Made by a program: the position numbers and the translations under genes. A stretch of DNA of 64,000 bases from Aeromicrobium massiliense JC14 (GTDB lineage: Bacteria; Actinomycetota; Actinomycetes; Propionibacteriales; Nocardioidaceae). Of this stretch, positions 56,578-64,000 are shown in pieces. Location: NCBI RefSeq assembly GCF_000312105.1, contig NZ_HE978636.1, forward strand, positions 754,841 through 818,840. The letters run 5' to 3'. Under the pieces are notes generated by a model, which was not told the DNA's origin, did no database searches, and worked only from the letters and a program-made list of their open reading frames with translations. Each line of letters starts with the position of its first letter. The stretch's first letter is position 1.

Positions 56578-57512
56578 CGCCGGCCGCCCGCGGGTTGCGA
56601 CCCGCGCGGACGCTCGTCCGCCTGCTGGTCGCCCTGGTGCTGGGTGCGGCCGTCCTGTCCGCCACGCCCTCGACCGCCGTCGCGGCCGACGCGATCGAGA
56701 ACCACCTCCCGCCACGGGTGGAGGGCGACATCCGGGTCGGCGAGAAGTCCGAGATCCAGACCGGCGCGTGGAGTCACGCCGGCCTGACCTTCACCTACCA
56801 GTGGCTGCTCGACGGCACGCCGGTCGCCGGCGCCACTGGACGAACTTTCGTGCCGGCCACCGGCATGGAGGACCACCTGCTGAGCGCCACGGTGACGGCC
56901 AGCCTCGCGCCGTACGCGCCGGTCACGGTCCACACCGAGAACACGACGCACATCGGCAAGCGGTGGCTGGCCTGGGCCGACGGGCCGCGCACCGTTGGAA
57001 CGCTGAAGGTGGGCTCGACCCTGCGGGCGGTGACGGGCCTGGTGACCAGGACGCCGAAGCCGCCGAGCATCCAGTGGAAGGTCGACGGTCGTCGCGTGCC
57101 CGGTGCCACCGGCGCGACGTACGTGCTGCGACCCCAGGACGCGGGCAAGCAGGTCATGATCGAGGTCTGGGCGTCCGCGCCGGGCTACGAGCCGGAGCGT
57201 CGCACGAACTGGGACCGCCGGGCGCCGAAGGTCGCCCCCGGCACCATCGCGGTGCGTGTCCGGCCGACGGTGAAGGGCACGGCGAAGGTCGGGCGGACGC
57301 TCCGGGTGCGGCCCGGCGCGTACGGGCCTGGACCGGTGCAGCTGTCGTACCAGTGGCTGGTCGGCGGGAAGTCCGTCGCGGGAGCGACCCGATCCACGTT
57401 CAAGCCCCGGGCCGTCCACCGCGGACAGCGCGTAAGCGTGATGGTGCGCGTGCGGTCCAAGGGCTACACGACCGTCAAGGTCACGAGCCGCGGCACGGCC
57501 AAGGTCCGCTAG
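56574..57512 (+). CDS. Secreted Ig-like repeat protein, third of tandem array (three Ig-like repeats only)
   Basis: This 312-aa protein has a signal peptide (LVRLLVALVLGAAVLSATP, cleavage near VAA-DA), then only three Ig-like repeats, recognisable by YQWLLDGTPVAGATG, IQWKVDGRRVPGATG and YQWLVGGKSVAGATR. It ends GTAKVR. The third repeat is very similar to the last repeat of the first and second proteins (KVGRTLRVRPGAYGPGPV). ATG 56574 overlaps the upstream stop, so the pair is translationally coupled. Confidence 0.78.
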   Translation: MTPAARGLRPARTLVRLLVALVLGAAVLSATPSTAVAADAIENHLPPRVEGDIRVGEKSEIQTGAWSHAGLTFTYQWLLDGTPVAGATGRTFVPATGMEDHLLSATVTASLAPYAPVTVHTENTTHIGKRWLAWADGPRTVGTLKVGSTLRAVTGLVTRTPKPPSIQWKVDGRRVPGATGATYVLRPQDAGKQVMIEVWASAPGYEPERRTNWDRRAPKVAPGTIAVRVRPTVKGTAKVGRTLRVRPGAYGPGPVQLSYQWLVGGKSVAGATRSTFKPRAVHRGQRVSVMVRVRSKGYTTVKVTSRGTAKVR

Positions 57513-57581
57513 CCGCGAGCCCGAGATGACCTCGTCCGAGTCCGGCGCGCAGCGGCCGCCCGCTTGGTGGCGTCCGTGAGC

Positions 57582-58043
57582 ATGATCGAGAAGTTCTCGG
57601 CCCATGACAGTCCCCTGTGGCGCGACCGCGCGGACTTCATCATCAACGCGCCCCTCCCTGAGCCCGGCCGGTTCGAGCAGCTGTGGACCCGGAAGGTGAG
57701 CGACGATGAGTTCGAGGTCTGCTGCATCCCGTTCTTCCTGTACGACGTGGCGCTCGGCGACACGGTCAAGACCGTCGCGCGAGGGGGACGGCAGTACGTC
57801 CTGGAACGGGTCCTGAGAACTTCTGGCCGCTACGTGTTCCGTGCCTTCTTCGAGCGGACGCAGTACCGCTTCCGGGATGCCACGGTCGAAGCACTGGAGT
57901 CGCGCGGAGCGCAGGTCGAGTGGTCGTCGCCCAGTCTGTTGGCCGTGGACGTGGAAGCCGCGTCGGCACAGAGCATCGCCGACCTCCTGCACGGTCTGGA
58001 GGAGCAGCAGCAGCTGGTCTACGAGTCCGGCAGGTCGGCCTGA
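57582..58043 (+). CDS. DUF4265 family protein (immunity-like)
   Basis: This 153-aa protein matches the DUF4265 pattern: FEQLWTRKVSDDEFEVCCIPFFLYDVALGD near residues 25-55 (shown split: FEQLWTRKVSDD, EVCCIPFFLYDVALGD) followed by DTVKTVARGGRQYVLERVLRTSG. Related proteins are found beside polymorphic toxins, where some may act as immunity proteins, but no toxin gene is adjacent. ATG 57582 or GTG 57576 can start it. Base composition is slightly less GC-rich than the array upstream. Confidence 0.65.
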   Translation: MIEKFSAHDSPLWRDRADFIINAPLPEPGRFEQLWTRKVSDDEFEVCCIPFFLYDVALGDTVKTVARGGRQYVLERVLRTSGRYVFRAFFERTQYRFRDATVEALESRGAQVEWSSPSLLAVDVEAASAQSIADLLHGLEEQQQLVYESGRSA

Positions 58044-58185
58044 GAGTCCGCGGGGCAGGACGTCCAGCAATGGCCGACCCCCGATTGGCCTGTCCCGCGA
58101 GTCGTAGCGGGATTCCTCGGGCGGCGCACCGGCGTGCTGCGGAGTTCTCGCCCGACGAGGCGGCCGTCAGGGACAGGACGGCCCC

Positions 58186-58560
58186 ATGAGAGCTGCGCTT
58201 CGGTCGGTCATGGGTTCACGCTCGGCATCCAGAGCCGATGACAACCCAGGTCCTACGGCGTTCCGCACCGAGGCGATCCTGTCGATCCAGCGTTGGATGG
58301 TGGGATTGGTGACGCCCGAGCTCAGGGCGGTCTCGTTCTCGGCTGTGCACCCATCGCTCGAGGCGCGCTTCTTCCTGGAGACGGCTGATGAGGAGAACGT
58401 CGACATCATCGATGAGATCGAGACCCTGGTGATGGCGGACTTTCTTGATGGTGTCCAGGTGAGCATCCGGTCTGTCGAGCTCGCTGCGAGTGAGCCGCTC
58501 CTCCTGCCCCAAGGGCATGAGTGGTTGTTCGCCCGCCGTGAGTCGAACGACCGGATCTGA
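58186..58560 (+). CDS. Small protein resembling immunity proteins of polymorphic toxin systems
   Basis: This 124-aa protein has AILSIQRWMVGLVTPELRAVSF, then EARFFLETADEENVDIIDEIETLV, then a final PQGHEWLFARRE (each segment about 20 residues; the first is given as AILSIQRWMVGL and TPELRAVSF). The helix-strand-strand layout and the TPxLRAVS and W(V/L)(Y/F)xR(K/R)E pattern resemble immunity proteins I know from toxin clusters; the family name cannot be fixed without a profile search. No toxin is adjacent. It may be an orphan immunity gene. ATG 58210 is an alternative start. Confidence 0.5.
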   Translation: MRAALRSVMGSRSASRADDNPGPTAFRTEAILSIQRWMVGLVTPELRAVSFSAVHPSLEARFFLETADEENVDIIDEIETLVMADFLDGVQVSIRSVELAASEPLLLPQGHEWLFARRESNDRI

Positions 58561-58610
58561 CCTCGCCCGTCCGGCGTCCGGGCACCGCCGCGGCGCTGGT
58601 GCGCAGTGCC

Positions 58611-58616
58611 TAGACT
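58611..58616 (+). promoter_or_regulatory. -10 box of the HelD-like operon
   Basis: TAGACT, identical to the hup -10 hexamer, is followed by a ~30-nt leader with CTGAGGAG before the GTG at 58653. Confidence 0.45.
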
Positions 58617-58652
58617 GGGGAGTTCCCGTTCGACCCCCTTCTGAGGAGCTCA

Positions 58653-60767
58653 GTGACCGCCACGCACGACCAGGCGCAGGCCGAGATCGCCCACGAGCAG
58701 GCGTACGTCGACACGGTGTACGACCGGCTCGACGAGTCGGCCAAGGTCGCCACCTCGCTGGTCAAGGAGGGCTACGCCCGCGGGCACGTCGGCAACGAGG
58801 GCGGCCTCGTCGAGCGTGACGCGATGGTCTTCCAGGCCTCGAAGCGGCTCGCCGCCCTCAACGCCGCCCACGACGGGCTCGTCTTCGGCCGGCTCGACCT
58901 CACCGACGGCCACGCCCGCTACATCGGACGCATCGGGGTGCGCGACGCCGAGCGCGAGATCCTGCTCGTCGACTGGCGTGCCCCCGCGGCCGCGCTGTTC
59001 TACCAGGCGACGGCCAACGAGCCGAAGGGCGTGATCCGCCGCCGTGTGCTGCGCTCGTCGGGCAAGACCGTCGTCGGTGTCGAGGACGACCTGCTGGACG
59101 CCGAGCACGCGCCCGACGACATGGTCGTCGTCGGCGAGGGCGCGCTGCTGGCCAGCCTGAGCCGCGCCCGCGACGCCAAGATGCACTCGGTCGTCGCGAC
59201 CATCCAGAAGGAGCAGGACGAGGCGATCCGCGCGCCCGCCCGCGGTGCGACGATCATCGGCGGCGGCCCCGGCACCGGCAAGACCGTCGTGGCCCTGCAC
59301 CGCGCCGCGTTCCTGCTCTACAACGACCGGCGCCGCTTCGAGTCCGGCGGCGTGCTCGTCGTCGGTCCGTCCGGCGTGTTCATGAGCTACATCGAGCGGG
59401 TCCTGCCCAGCCTCGGCGAGACCGCCGTGACGCTGCGCGCCCTCGGCGAGGTCGTCGACGGCATCCGCACCGACCGCCACGACGAGCCGGCCGCCGCCGC
59501 GGCGAAGGGCTCCGAGCGCATGGCGTCGCTGCTCTCGCGCCTGGTCACCTGGAGCCAGCCGGGCGAGCCGGAGTCGTTCCGCTTCTTCTACAAGGATGAC
59601 GTCCTGCGGCTCGACCAGCGGCAGCTGCGCAACATCCGCCGCCAGCTGATGAGCAACCTGCGCCGCAACCAGGCCTACGCGAAGGTGCCCGGCGCGCTCG
59701 TGGACGCCCTGTGGCGCCAGGTGCGCGGCGAGCGCGCGCTCGAGAAGGGCAAGGAGGGCTTCGTCGACGAGATCACCGGGTCGGCCGCCTTCCGTGAGTT
59801 CGTCGAGGACTGGTGGCCGCCGCTGGAGGCCGTCCAGCTCTGGCGCACCCTGCCCCAGGTCATCGAGCCGCTCGCCTCGCGCACCTACTCGCGCGCCGAG
59901 GTCGGGGCCATGAAGGCGTCGTGGGAGCAGCACGGCGAGCCGTCGATCGAGGACGTCCCGCTCATCGACGAGCTGCGCTACCTGCTCGGCGAGGTGCCGG
60001 TCGAGGACGACGAGTCCGACGACGGGCCGCGCGAGCTGATGAGCTTCGAGCGGGCCGAGCGCGAGCGCCGCAACGAGCTGCGCTCCACGGCGTCCATCGA
60101 GGACGACGGGTTCGCCCACGTGCTCGTCGACGAGGCCCAGGACCTCTCGCCCATGCAGTGGCGGATGCTCGGCCGTCGCGGCCGCTACGCCAGCTGGACG
60201 ATCGTGGGCGACCAGGCCCAGTCGTCGTGGCCGCACCGCGAGGAGGCGGCGCAGGCCCGGGCCGAGGCGCTGGCCCGGCTGCCGCTGCACGAGTTCCGGT
60301 TGTCGACCAACTACCGCAACTCCGCCGAGATCTACGACTTCGCCGCCGAGGTCGCCAAGGTGGCCGCCCCCGACGCCGACCTGGCCCGCGCGGTCCGCTC
60401 GACCGGCGAGGAGCCGCAGCACCGCCTCGTCGAGCCCGGCGAGGAGCTCACGGCCGTGGCCGAGGCGGTCGACGCGCTCGCGGCCCGGGTCGAGGGCACG
60501 ATCGCGGTCGTCACCGCCGTGACCCGGCGCGAGCAGGCGCGGGCCGAGCTGGCCGACGCGCTCGCGCCGCACGGTGACCGCGTGCGCGTCCTGGACGGCC
60601 TCGACACGAAGGGCCTGGAGTTCGACGCCGTCGTCGTGCTCGAGCCCGACGAGATCACCGACGAGTCGCCGTCGGGCTGGCGGACGCTGTACGTCGTCCT
60701 CACGCGCGCCACCCAGCTGCTGACCACGGTCGGCACGAGCGACCGCTGGCTCAAGCGGGTCCGCTGA
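58653..60767 (+). CDS. HelD-type RNA polymerase-associated ATPase (superfamily 1 helicase-like)
   Basis: This 704-aa UvrD/Rep-like ATPase of the HelD family has an N-terminal coiled-coil (AEIAHEQAYVDTVYDRLDE), Walker A GGGPGTGKTVVALHRAAF near residue 203, Walker B VLVDEAQDLSP near 490, and SF1 motifs VGDQAQSSWP, STNYRNS and KGLEFDAVVV. Actinobacterial HelD proteins bind RNA polymerase, recycle stalled complexes and can confer rifampicin tolerance. GTG start with a TAGACT promoter and GAGGAG. Its stop overlaps the next gene (TGATG), a membrane phosphoesterase. Confidence 0.9.
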   Translation: MTATHDQAQAEIAHEQAYVDTVYDRLDESAKVATSLVKEGYARGHVGNEGGLVERDAMVFQASKRLAALNAAHDGLVFGRLDLTDGHARYIGRIGVRDAEREILLVDWRAPAAALFYQATANEPKGVIRRRVLRSSGKTVVGVEDDLLDAEHAPDDMVVVGEGALLASLSRARDAKMHSVVATIQKEQDEAIRAPARGATIIGGGPGTGKTVVALHRAAFLLYNDRRRFESGGVLVVGPSGVFMSYIERVLPSLGETAVTLRALGEVVDGIRTDRHDEPAAAAAKGSERMASLLSRLVTWSQPGEPESFRFFYKDDVLRLDQRQLRNIRRQLMSNLRRNQAYAKVPGALVDALWRQVRGERALEKGKEGFVDEITGSAAFREFVEDWWPPLEAVQLWRTLPQVIEPLASRTYSRAEVGAMKASWEQHGEPSIEDVPLIDELRYLLGEVPVEDDESDDGPRELMSFERAERERRNELRSTASIEDDGFAHVLVDEAQDLSPMQWRMLGRRGRYASWTIVGDQAQSSWPHREEAAQARAEALARLPLHEFRLSTNYRNSAEIYDFAAEVAKVAAPDADLARAVRSTGEEPQHRLVEPGEELTAVAEAVDALAARVEGTIAVVTAVTRREQARAELADALAPHGDRVRVLDGLDTKGLEFDAVVVLEPDEITDESPSGWRTLYVVLTRATQLLTTVGTSDRWLKRVR

Positions 60768-62332
60768 TGCGTCGCGTGGTCGCGGCCCTGCCCCTCCTCG
60801 CCCTCTTCCTGGTGGTGACGGTCGGCGTCGGCCTGACCGCGTTCCTGCACAGCGAGCGCGAGGTCTCCATCGGCGCCCACTCCTCGCTGGTGCGTCCGAC
60901 GTTCGACGGCTGGGCCACGCTCGACTTCGGTCCGCTGCTGCCGACCGTCCGCGTGCCCGTCGAGGGTGCCGGCGGCATCGGCGTCGAGATCGACCTCGGC
61001 GACAGCCAGGTGACGTCGCTCGAGCAGCTCGCCGCCCAGGACGCGGTCATCGCCAGCCAGCCGGCCGGCGAGATCCGCAAGGTGACCTCCACCGTCCAGG
61101 ACATGGCGTGGGTCGCGCTCGCGAAGGGTGCCGGCGCCGGGGTGCTCAGCGTCCTGCTCGTGCTCGGGGTGTGGCGCGCGGTCGGGCCGGACCGCCGCCG
61201 TGAGCTGCGCGCTGGCGCGCGGCGCGCGCGCCACCACCGTCCGTCGCGGCGCACCGTGGTGGGCGGCGTCGTCGTGACGGCGTTGGTGGCCGGGTCGGTC
61301 GTGGCGATCGTCCTGCCCGTCGACGGCGCGGACGTGGCCGACGACCGTGCCTGGCAGCCGATCACCGAGGTCTTCCCCGAGCTCGACGGCACCGATCCCG
61401 TGCTCGACACCGTGCAGATCGCCCAGGGTGCCGCGGCGTCGGGCAGCAGCGCCCTGGTGCAGGGCGCGCTGAACACGTACCGCGAGTCGGTCAGCTTCTA
61501 CGGCGACCTGGCCGAGACAGCGTCCGAGGCGGTCGTCCGCACGCCGGCCGAGGGCGAGACGACCGCGCTCGTCGTCACCGACCGGCACGACAACATCGGC
61601 ATGGACCAGGTCGCGCGCGCGATCGCCGACCGGGCCCAGGCGTCCATGGTGCTCGACCTCGGCGACGACACGTCCGTCGGCGGCAGCTGGGAGGAGTTCA
61701 GCATCAACTCCCTGGCCCGCGAGATGCGCGACCTCGAGGTCGTCGCGATCGCCGGCAACCACGACACCGGCGGCAACATCCAGCGCTGGTACCGCGACGC
61801 CGGCTTCACCGTGCTCGACGGTGAGCCGGTCGACGTCGAGGGCGTCCGGTTCATCGGCACCAGCGACCCGCGCAGCTCCGGCCTGACCTCCGGCTACGAG
61901 GGCGACGCGGCCGACAACAGCGCCGCGCTCAAGGAGCAGGACGCTGCACTCACCGAGACCGCGTGCGAGGACGGCGACGTGTCGGTCGCGCTCGTGCACA
62001 GCGCCTCGTCCGCCAAGCAGCTCGCCGCGTCCGGCTGTGTCGACCTCGTGCTGTCCGGCCACCTGCACCGCCAGGTCGGTCCGGACGTCGTCGAGGGCGA
62101 GAACGGACGTCGCACGGTCACGCTCACCACCGCGTCCACCGGCGGCGCGGTCTACGCGTTCGCGCTGGGCAGCAAGCTGCGCCGAGCCGCGCAGGTGACG
62201 ATCGTGACCTTCCGTGACGGCGCGCCGGTGGGCCTGCAGCCGGTGAACCTCGAGCCGGGCGGCATCGTGACCGTGCAGGACTTCGTGCCGATCACCCCGT
62301 CGCCGCGCGACGCGGTGGAGGCGTTGCGCTGA
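60767..62332 (+). CDS. Membrane-anchored metallophosphoesterase
   Basis: This 521-aa protein has an N-terminal helix (about 5-26), a polar extracellular segment, two further helices (about 110-135, 165-185) and then a calcineurin-type phosphoesterase domain facing outside. Metal-ligand motifs are VVTDRHDN near 269, DLGDDTSVGG near 300, AGNHDTGG near 327, HSAS near 405 and SGHLHRQ near 429. The first motif has DRH in place of the usual DxH, still acceptable. The substrate is unknown. Translationally coupled to the HelD-like gene. Confidence 0.85.
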   Translation: MRRVVAALPLLALFLVVTVGVGLTAFLHSEREVSIGAHSSLVRPTFDGWATLDFGPLLPTVRVPVEGAGGIGVEIDLGDSQVTSLEQLAAQDAVIASQPAGEIRKVTSTVQDMAWVALAKGAGAGVLSVLLVLGVWRAVGPDRRRELRAGARRARHHRPSRRTVVGGVVVTALVAGSVVAIVLPVDGADVADDRAWQPITEVFPELDGTDPVLDTVQIAQGAAASGSSALVQGALNTYRESVSFYGDLAETASEAVVRTPAEGETTALVVTDRHDNIGMDQVARAIADRAQASMVLDLGDDTSVGGSWEEFSINSLAREMRDLEVVAIAGNHDTGGNIQRWYRDAGFTVLDGEPVDVEGVRFIGTSDPRSSGLTSGYEGDAADNSAALKEQDAALTETACEDGDVSVALVHSASSAKQLAASGCVDLVLSGHLHRQVGPDVVEGENGRRTVTLTTASTGGAVYAFALGSKLRRAAQVTIVTFRDGAPVGLQPVNLEPGGIVTVQDFVPITPSPRDAVEALR

Positions 62333-62333
62333 G

Positions 62334-62654
62334 CTAGCCGGCCTTCGCCGTCTCGGTCCGCTCGAGCAGCGGCCCGACCTCGGGCGCCACGCCCAGCGCG
62401 CGCTCGGGGTCGTCCCTCGGCCAGTCGGTGAGCCAGGCGTGCAGGGTGCCGTCGTCGACGACGGTGCGCACGGAGCGGCCGCGCGAGCGGGCGGCGGCCC
62501 GCGCGGCGCGCCGCCAGGCCTCGAGCTCGAGCGGGCACGCCGGGAGCGGACGCGAGACGTGGCCGCGAGCGTCGAGCGCGTCGCCGATCGCGGACTTCAT
62601 CTCGTCGTACGACAGGCCGGTCGGCATCGGCATGACGCGGGTCCTGGGCTGCAT
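62334..62654 (-). CDS. Small hypothetical protein
   Basis: This 106-aa protein is Arg/Ala-rich, with an N-terminal TGLSYDEMKSAIGDALDARG and a C-terminal acidic helix ending ERTETAKAG. No family recognised, no signal peptide. ATG 62654 has GGAGG upstream. It converges on the phosphoesterase, with stops one base apart. Confidence 0.5.
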   Translation of the reverse strand: MQPRTRVMPMPTGLSYDEMKSAIGDALDARGHVSRPLPACPLELEAWRRAARAAARSRGRSVRTVVDDGTLHAWLTDWPRDDPERALGVAPEVGPLLERTETAKAG

Positions 62655-62839
62655 GGGGGTCCTCCGGTCCGGACCGCCCCCGCGGTCGCACGTCCTCCCG
62701 ACGACTGTCGGCACGTCCGCGAGGCTAGCGGCGCGGATCGGCTGCCGCTGGCGACGCGCCGGACGCCCGCAGGGTGTTCGCGTCGCGTTCGTCGCCCGTT
62801 CTGCGCACCGGCCTCGTCCGTTCGTGGGACGCTCTCGCC

Positions 62840-63187
62840 GTGAGCGCGTGGAAGAGCCTGGCCCTGCTCGCGGCGGTGCTGGTCGTCGGGGTTGGCTTCC
62901 TCGTGGTCGCCACCCCGTACGTCCCCGGCGACGACGGCGACTACCAGTGCGCGGCGCCGTGGGACGTCGTCCGGCACGACACCGACTCCGTGCGCTGGGG
63001 CGAGCCGCCGGTGGACGAGGACGGGATCGAGCGTCGTTGCCGCGTCGCGGCGCGCGACCAGTTCGACCTTGCCGGGCGGACGGGGACGGCTGCCGTGCTC
63101 GTCGCGGGGCTGTCCGTCGTGGCGCTCGCACGGGACCACCGCGCACGCCGACCCGCCCGGCGCCCTACGAGCAGCGGGCGAGGATGA
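62840..63187 (+). CDS. Small membrane protein of unknown function, C-terminus made by a duplicated sequence
   Basis: This 115-aa protein starts at GTG 62840 (GACGCT six bases upstream). It has one N-terminal helix (AWKSLALLAAVLVVGVGFLVV), a polar loop with two cysteines (DYQCAAPWDV, ERRCRVAARD) and a second helix (TGTAAVLVAGLSVVALA). Its last ~10 codons lie in a sequence duplicated from the M20 peptidase 3' end (63151-63195), so the C-terminal tail is of recent origin. No family recognised. Confidence 0.55.
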   Translation: MSAWKSLALLAAVLVVGVGFLVVATPYVPGDDGDYQCAAPWDVVRHDTDSVRWGEPPVDEDGIERRCRVAARDQFDLAGRTGTAAVLVAGLSVVALARDHRARRPARRPTSSGRG

Positions 63188-63195
63188 GCCGGGCG
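63151..63195. repeat. Direct repeat of the M20 peptidase 3' end, copy 1
   Basis: Positions 63157-63195 are identical to 63753-63791 over 39 bp, and the 6 bp before them match at 5 of 6. The minus strand of this copy still encodes the last residues (ARLILARCS, stop) of the M20 peptidase. Confidence 0.9.
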
Positions 63196-63211
63196 GGCGT
63201 GGGAGGTCGGG

Positions 63212-63745
63212 ATGCCGCCTGAGGCGTCAGCCCGGATGGGTGCGGACGTGTCCGTGCTCCTGCTGCCGGCGATTCGAGCATGGGTCGGGCTCCTGTACGG
63301 CGTTCCCGTGGCGACGGTCTGGCAGCTGGCTGAGCTGAACCTGGACGCCTTCCTGGTCATCGTCGGATCGGCGGTCGGCGGGGGCGTCCTGTACGGGGTT
63401 CTCCAGCTGGCCTTCTGGGCCGCCTTGGGGCTCGGGACGTCGTACGTCGTGACCGACGGGCACCTGGAGTGGCGCCGCTTCGGCATCGTCCGGAGACGGG
63501 TGCCCGTCGAGGCGATCGAGTGGGTGGACGTCGACTACCTCTACACGTTCCGCGACCTGTTCTGGAAGCTGACCTACGCGCCGTGGGACCCGCCCCACCT
63601 GGACGTGGCCCTGCCGGATCGCGAGGAGCTGATCGAGCTCGGGCACATCCTGGTGATGCGCGACGGTCCGGCACGGATCGACGACTTCCTCCGGCGGCAC
63701 GGGATCCCGGTGCTCGCCGACGCCGACACCGTCCAGGGCGCCTGA
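63212..63745 (+). CDS. Membrane protein with PH-like (bPH) domain
   Basis: This 177-aa protein has two hydrophobic segments (about residues 14-35 and 45-75) and then SYVVTDGHLEWRRFGIVRRRVPVEAIEWVDVDY (given split: YVVTDGHLEWRRFGI, then VPVEAIEWVDVD), which matches the bacterial PH-domain pattern. Ends with a helical tail. GGGAGG precedes ATG 63212. It lies exactly between two copies of a 39-bp repeat, so it may have been inserted as a unit. Function unknown. Confidence 0.6.
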   Translation: MPPEASARMGADVSVLLLPAIRAWVGLLYGVPVATVWQLAELNLDAFLVIVGSAVGGGVLYGVLQLAFWAALGLGTSYVVTDGHLEWRRFGIVRRRVPVEAIEWVDVDYLYTFRDLFWKLTYAPWDPPHLDVALPDREELIELGHILVMRDGPARIDDFLRRHGIPVLADADTVQGA

Positions 63746-63746
63746 G

Positions 63747-63791
63747 ACCCGACCGGCGCCCTACGAGCAGCGGGCGAGGATGAGCCGGGCG
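63747..63791. repeat. Direct repeat of the M20 peptidase 3' end, copy 2
   Basis: The second copy (39 identical bases at 63753-63791) is in its native place: the final codons, stop and immediate downstream bases of the M20 peptidase gene on the minus strand. Confidence 0.9.
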
Positions 63792-64000
63792 TAGGTCTCG
63801 GCCGCGGCGACGACCTCGTCGATGCGCACCGACTCGTCGACCGCGTGTGCGTTCGCGATGTCGCCCGGGCCGAGCTGCAGCGTCGGGACGCCCGCCGCCG
63901 CGTACTGGCGCAGGTCCGAGCCGTAGGGCGCGCCGACCGCCGACATGGCCGGGTCGCCGGCCGCGGCCCGCACCTCGTCCAGGAACGGGTGGCCCTCGGG
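63761..64000 (-). CDS. M20 family metallopeptidase (ArgE/DapE-type), C-terminal end only (partial)
   Basis: The frame runs in from the right edge and ends at TAG 63761-63763. The 79 visible codons contain GAPYGSDLRQYAAAGVPTLQLGPGD and ANAHAVDESVRIDEV, written here in two parts: GAPYGSDLRQYAAAGVP and HAVDESVRIDEV. These are the C-terminal signatures of ArgE/DapE/carboxypeptidase G2-type enzymes, including the late histidine metal/substrate ligand. The substrate is unknown. Its 3' end is the source of the duplicated repeat at 63151-63195. Confidence 0.82.
   Translation of the reverse strand, partial: PEGHPFLDEVRAAAGDPAMSAVGAPYGSDLRQYAAAGVPTLQLGPGDIANAHAVDESVRIDEVVAAAETYARLILARCS

Noticed and set aside
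52356-57512. Sortase-anchored adhesins
   Set aside because: No LPxTG-like motif and no C-terminal hydrophobic helix in any of the three proteins.
58044-58185. A further gene between the two immunity-like genes
   Set aside because: Short frames are present but without a start, ribosome binding site or recognisable protein pattern.

Overview
The window is about 64 kb of GC-rich chromosomal DNA (about 70% G+C, many GTG starts, strong third-position GC bias, 1-4 bp overlaps between operon genes). It looks like an actinobacterium of the Nocardioidaceae (Aeromicrobium/Nocardioides) type. The genus is an inference from gene content (DUF5926, TIGR03084, AtuA-like cluster, PPi-type-clade phosphofructokinase); no rRNA or tRNA gene is present to confirm it. 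There is no integrated phage, IS element or CRISPR array. About 62 genes fill the window densely.

Layout. 1-1369: the tail of a leucine-degradation (liu-type) cluster, with a biotin carrier end and HMG-CoA lyase. 1371-6000: EcsC-like protein, APH-fold kinase, leucyl/phenylalanyl-tRNA-protein transferase, HU, rhodanese, RsbW-like kinase and DUF5926. 6037-10519: arginine deiminase, then a divergent beta-phosphoglucomutase/GH65 disaccharide phosphorylase pair. 10586-12890: TetR regulator with a 14-helix drug exporter. 12948-23598: an exopolysaccharide locus. A five-gene minus-strand operon (UDP-hexosamine dehydrogenase, SDR epimerase/decarboxylase, GlmS, secreted polysaccharide deacetylase, secreted four-cysteine protein) diverges from a membrane GT2 synthase, which converges on a LAL/LuxR regulator. 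23781-30434: ADA-like deaminase, a paralogue of the secreted four-cysteine protein, two SDRs, a histidine phosphatase, a methyltransferase and a secreted beta-propeller-like protein. 30491-34304: metX, metY and phosphofructokinase. 34370-40584: DeoR regulator and MFS, 5-oxoprolinase (fused PxpBC, PxpA), membrane proteins, thioesterase and HxlR. 40871-42403: a lower-GC patch with an orphan secreted protein, then TetR. 42480-51711: an acyclic-isoprenoid (atu-type) catabolic operon. 52356-57512: three tandem secreted repeat proteins of decreasing size. 57582-58560: two immunity-protein-like orphans. 58653-62332: HelD-type ATPase and a membrane metallophosphoesterase. 62334-64000: small orphans and the end of an M20 peptidase, with a 39-bp exact duplication.

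The most interesting items are as follows. (i) The compact exopolysaccharide locus and its uncharacterised secreted protein family, which has a second copy 12 kb away. (ii) A palindromic repeat family (core TGAGCCTGTCGAAGG) found between convergent genes and also translated in frame as the inter-domain linker of two unrelated two-domain enzymes (PxpBC and AtuA). (iii) The telescoping tandem array of secreted proteins. (iv) A 39-bp direct repeat of the M20 peptidase 3' end bracketing one gene. (v) At least ten genes with a TAnnnT -10 box only 6-8 nt before the start codon, implying leaderless transcription. (vi) Several clean inverted-repeat operators next to their likely regulators.
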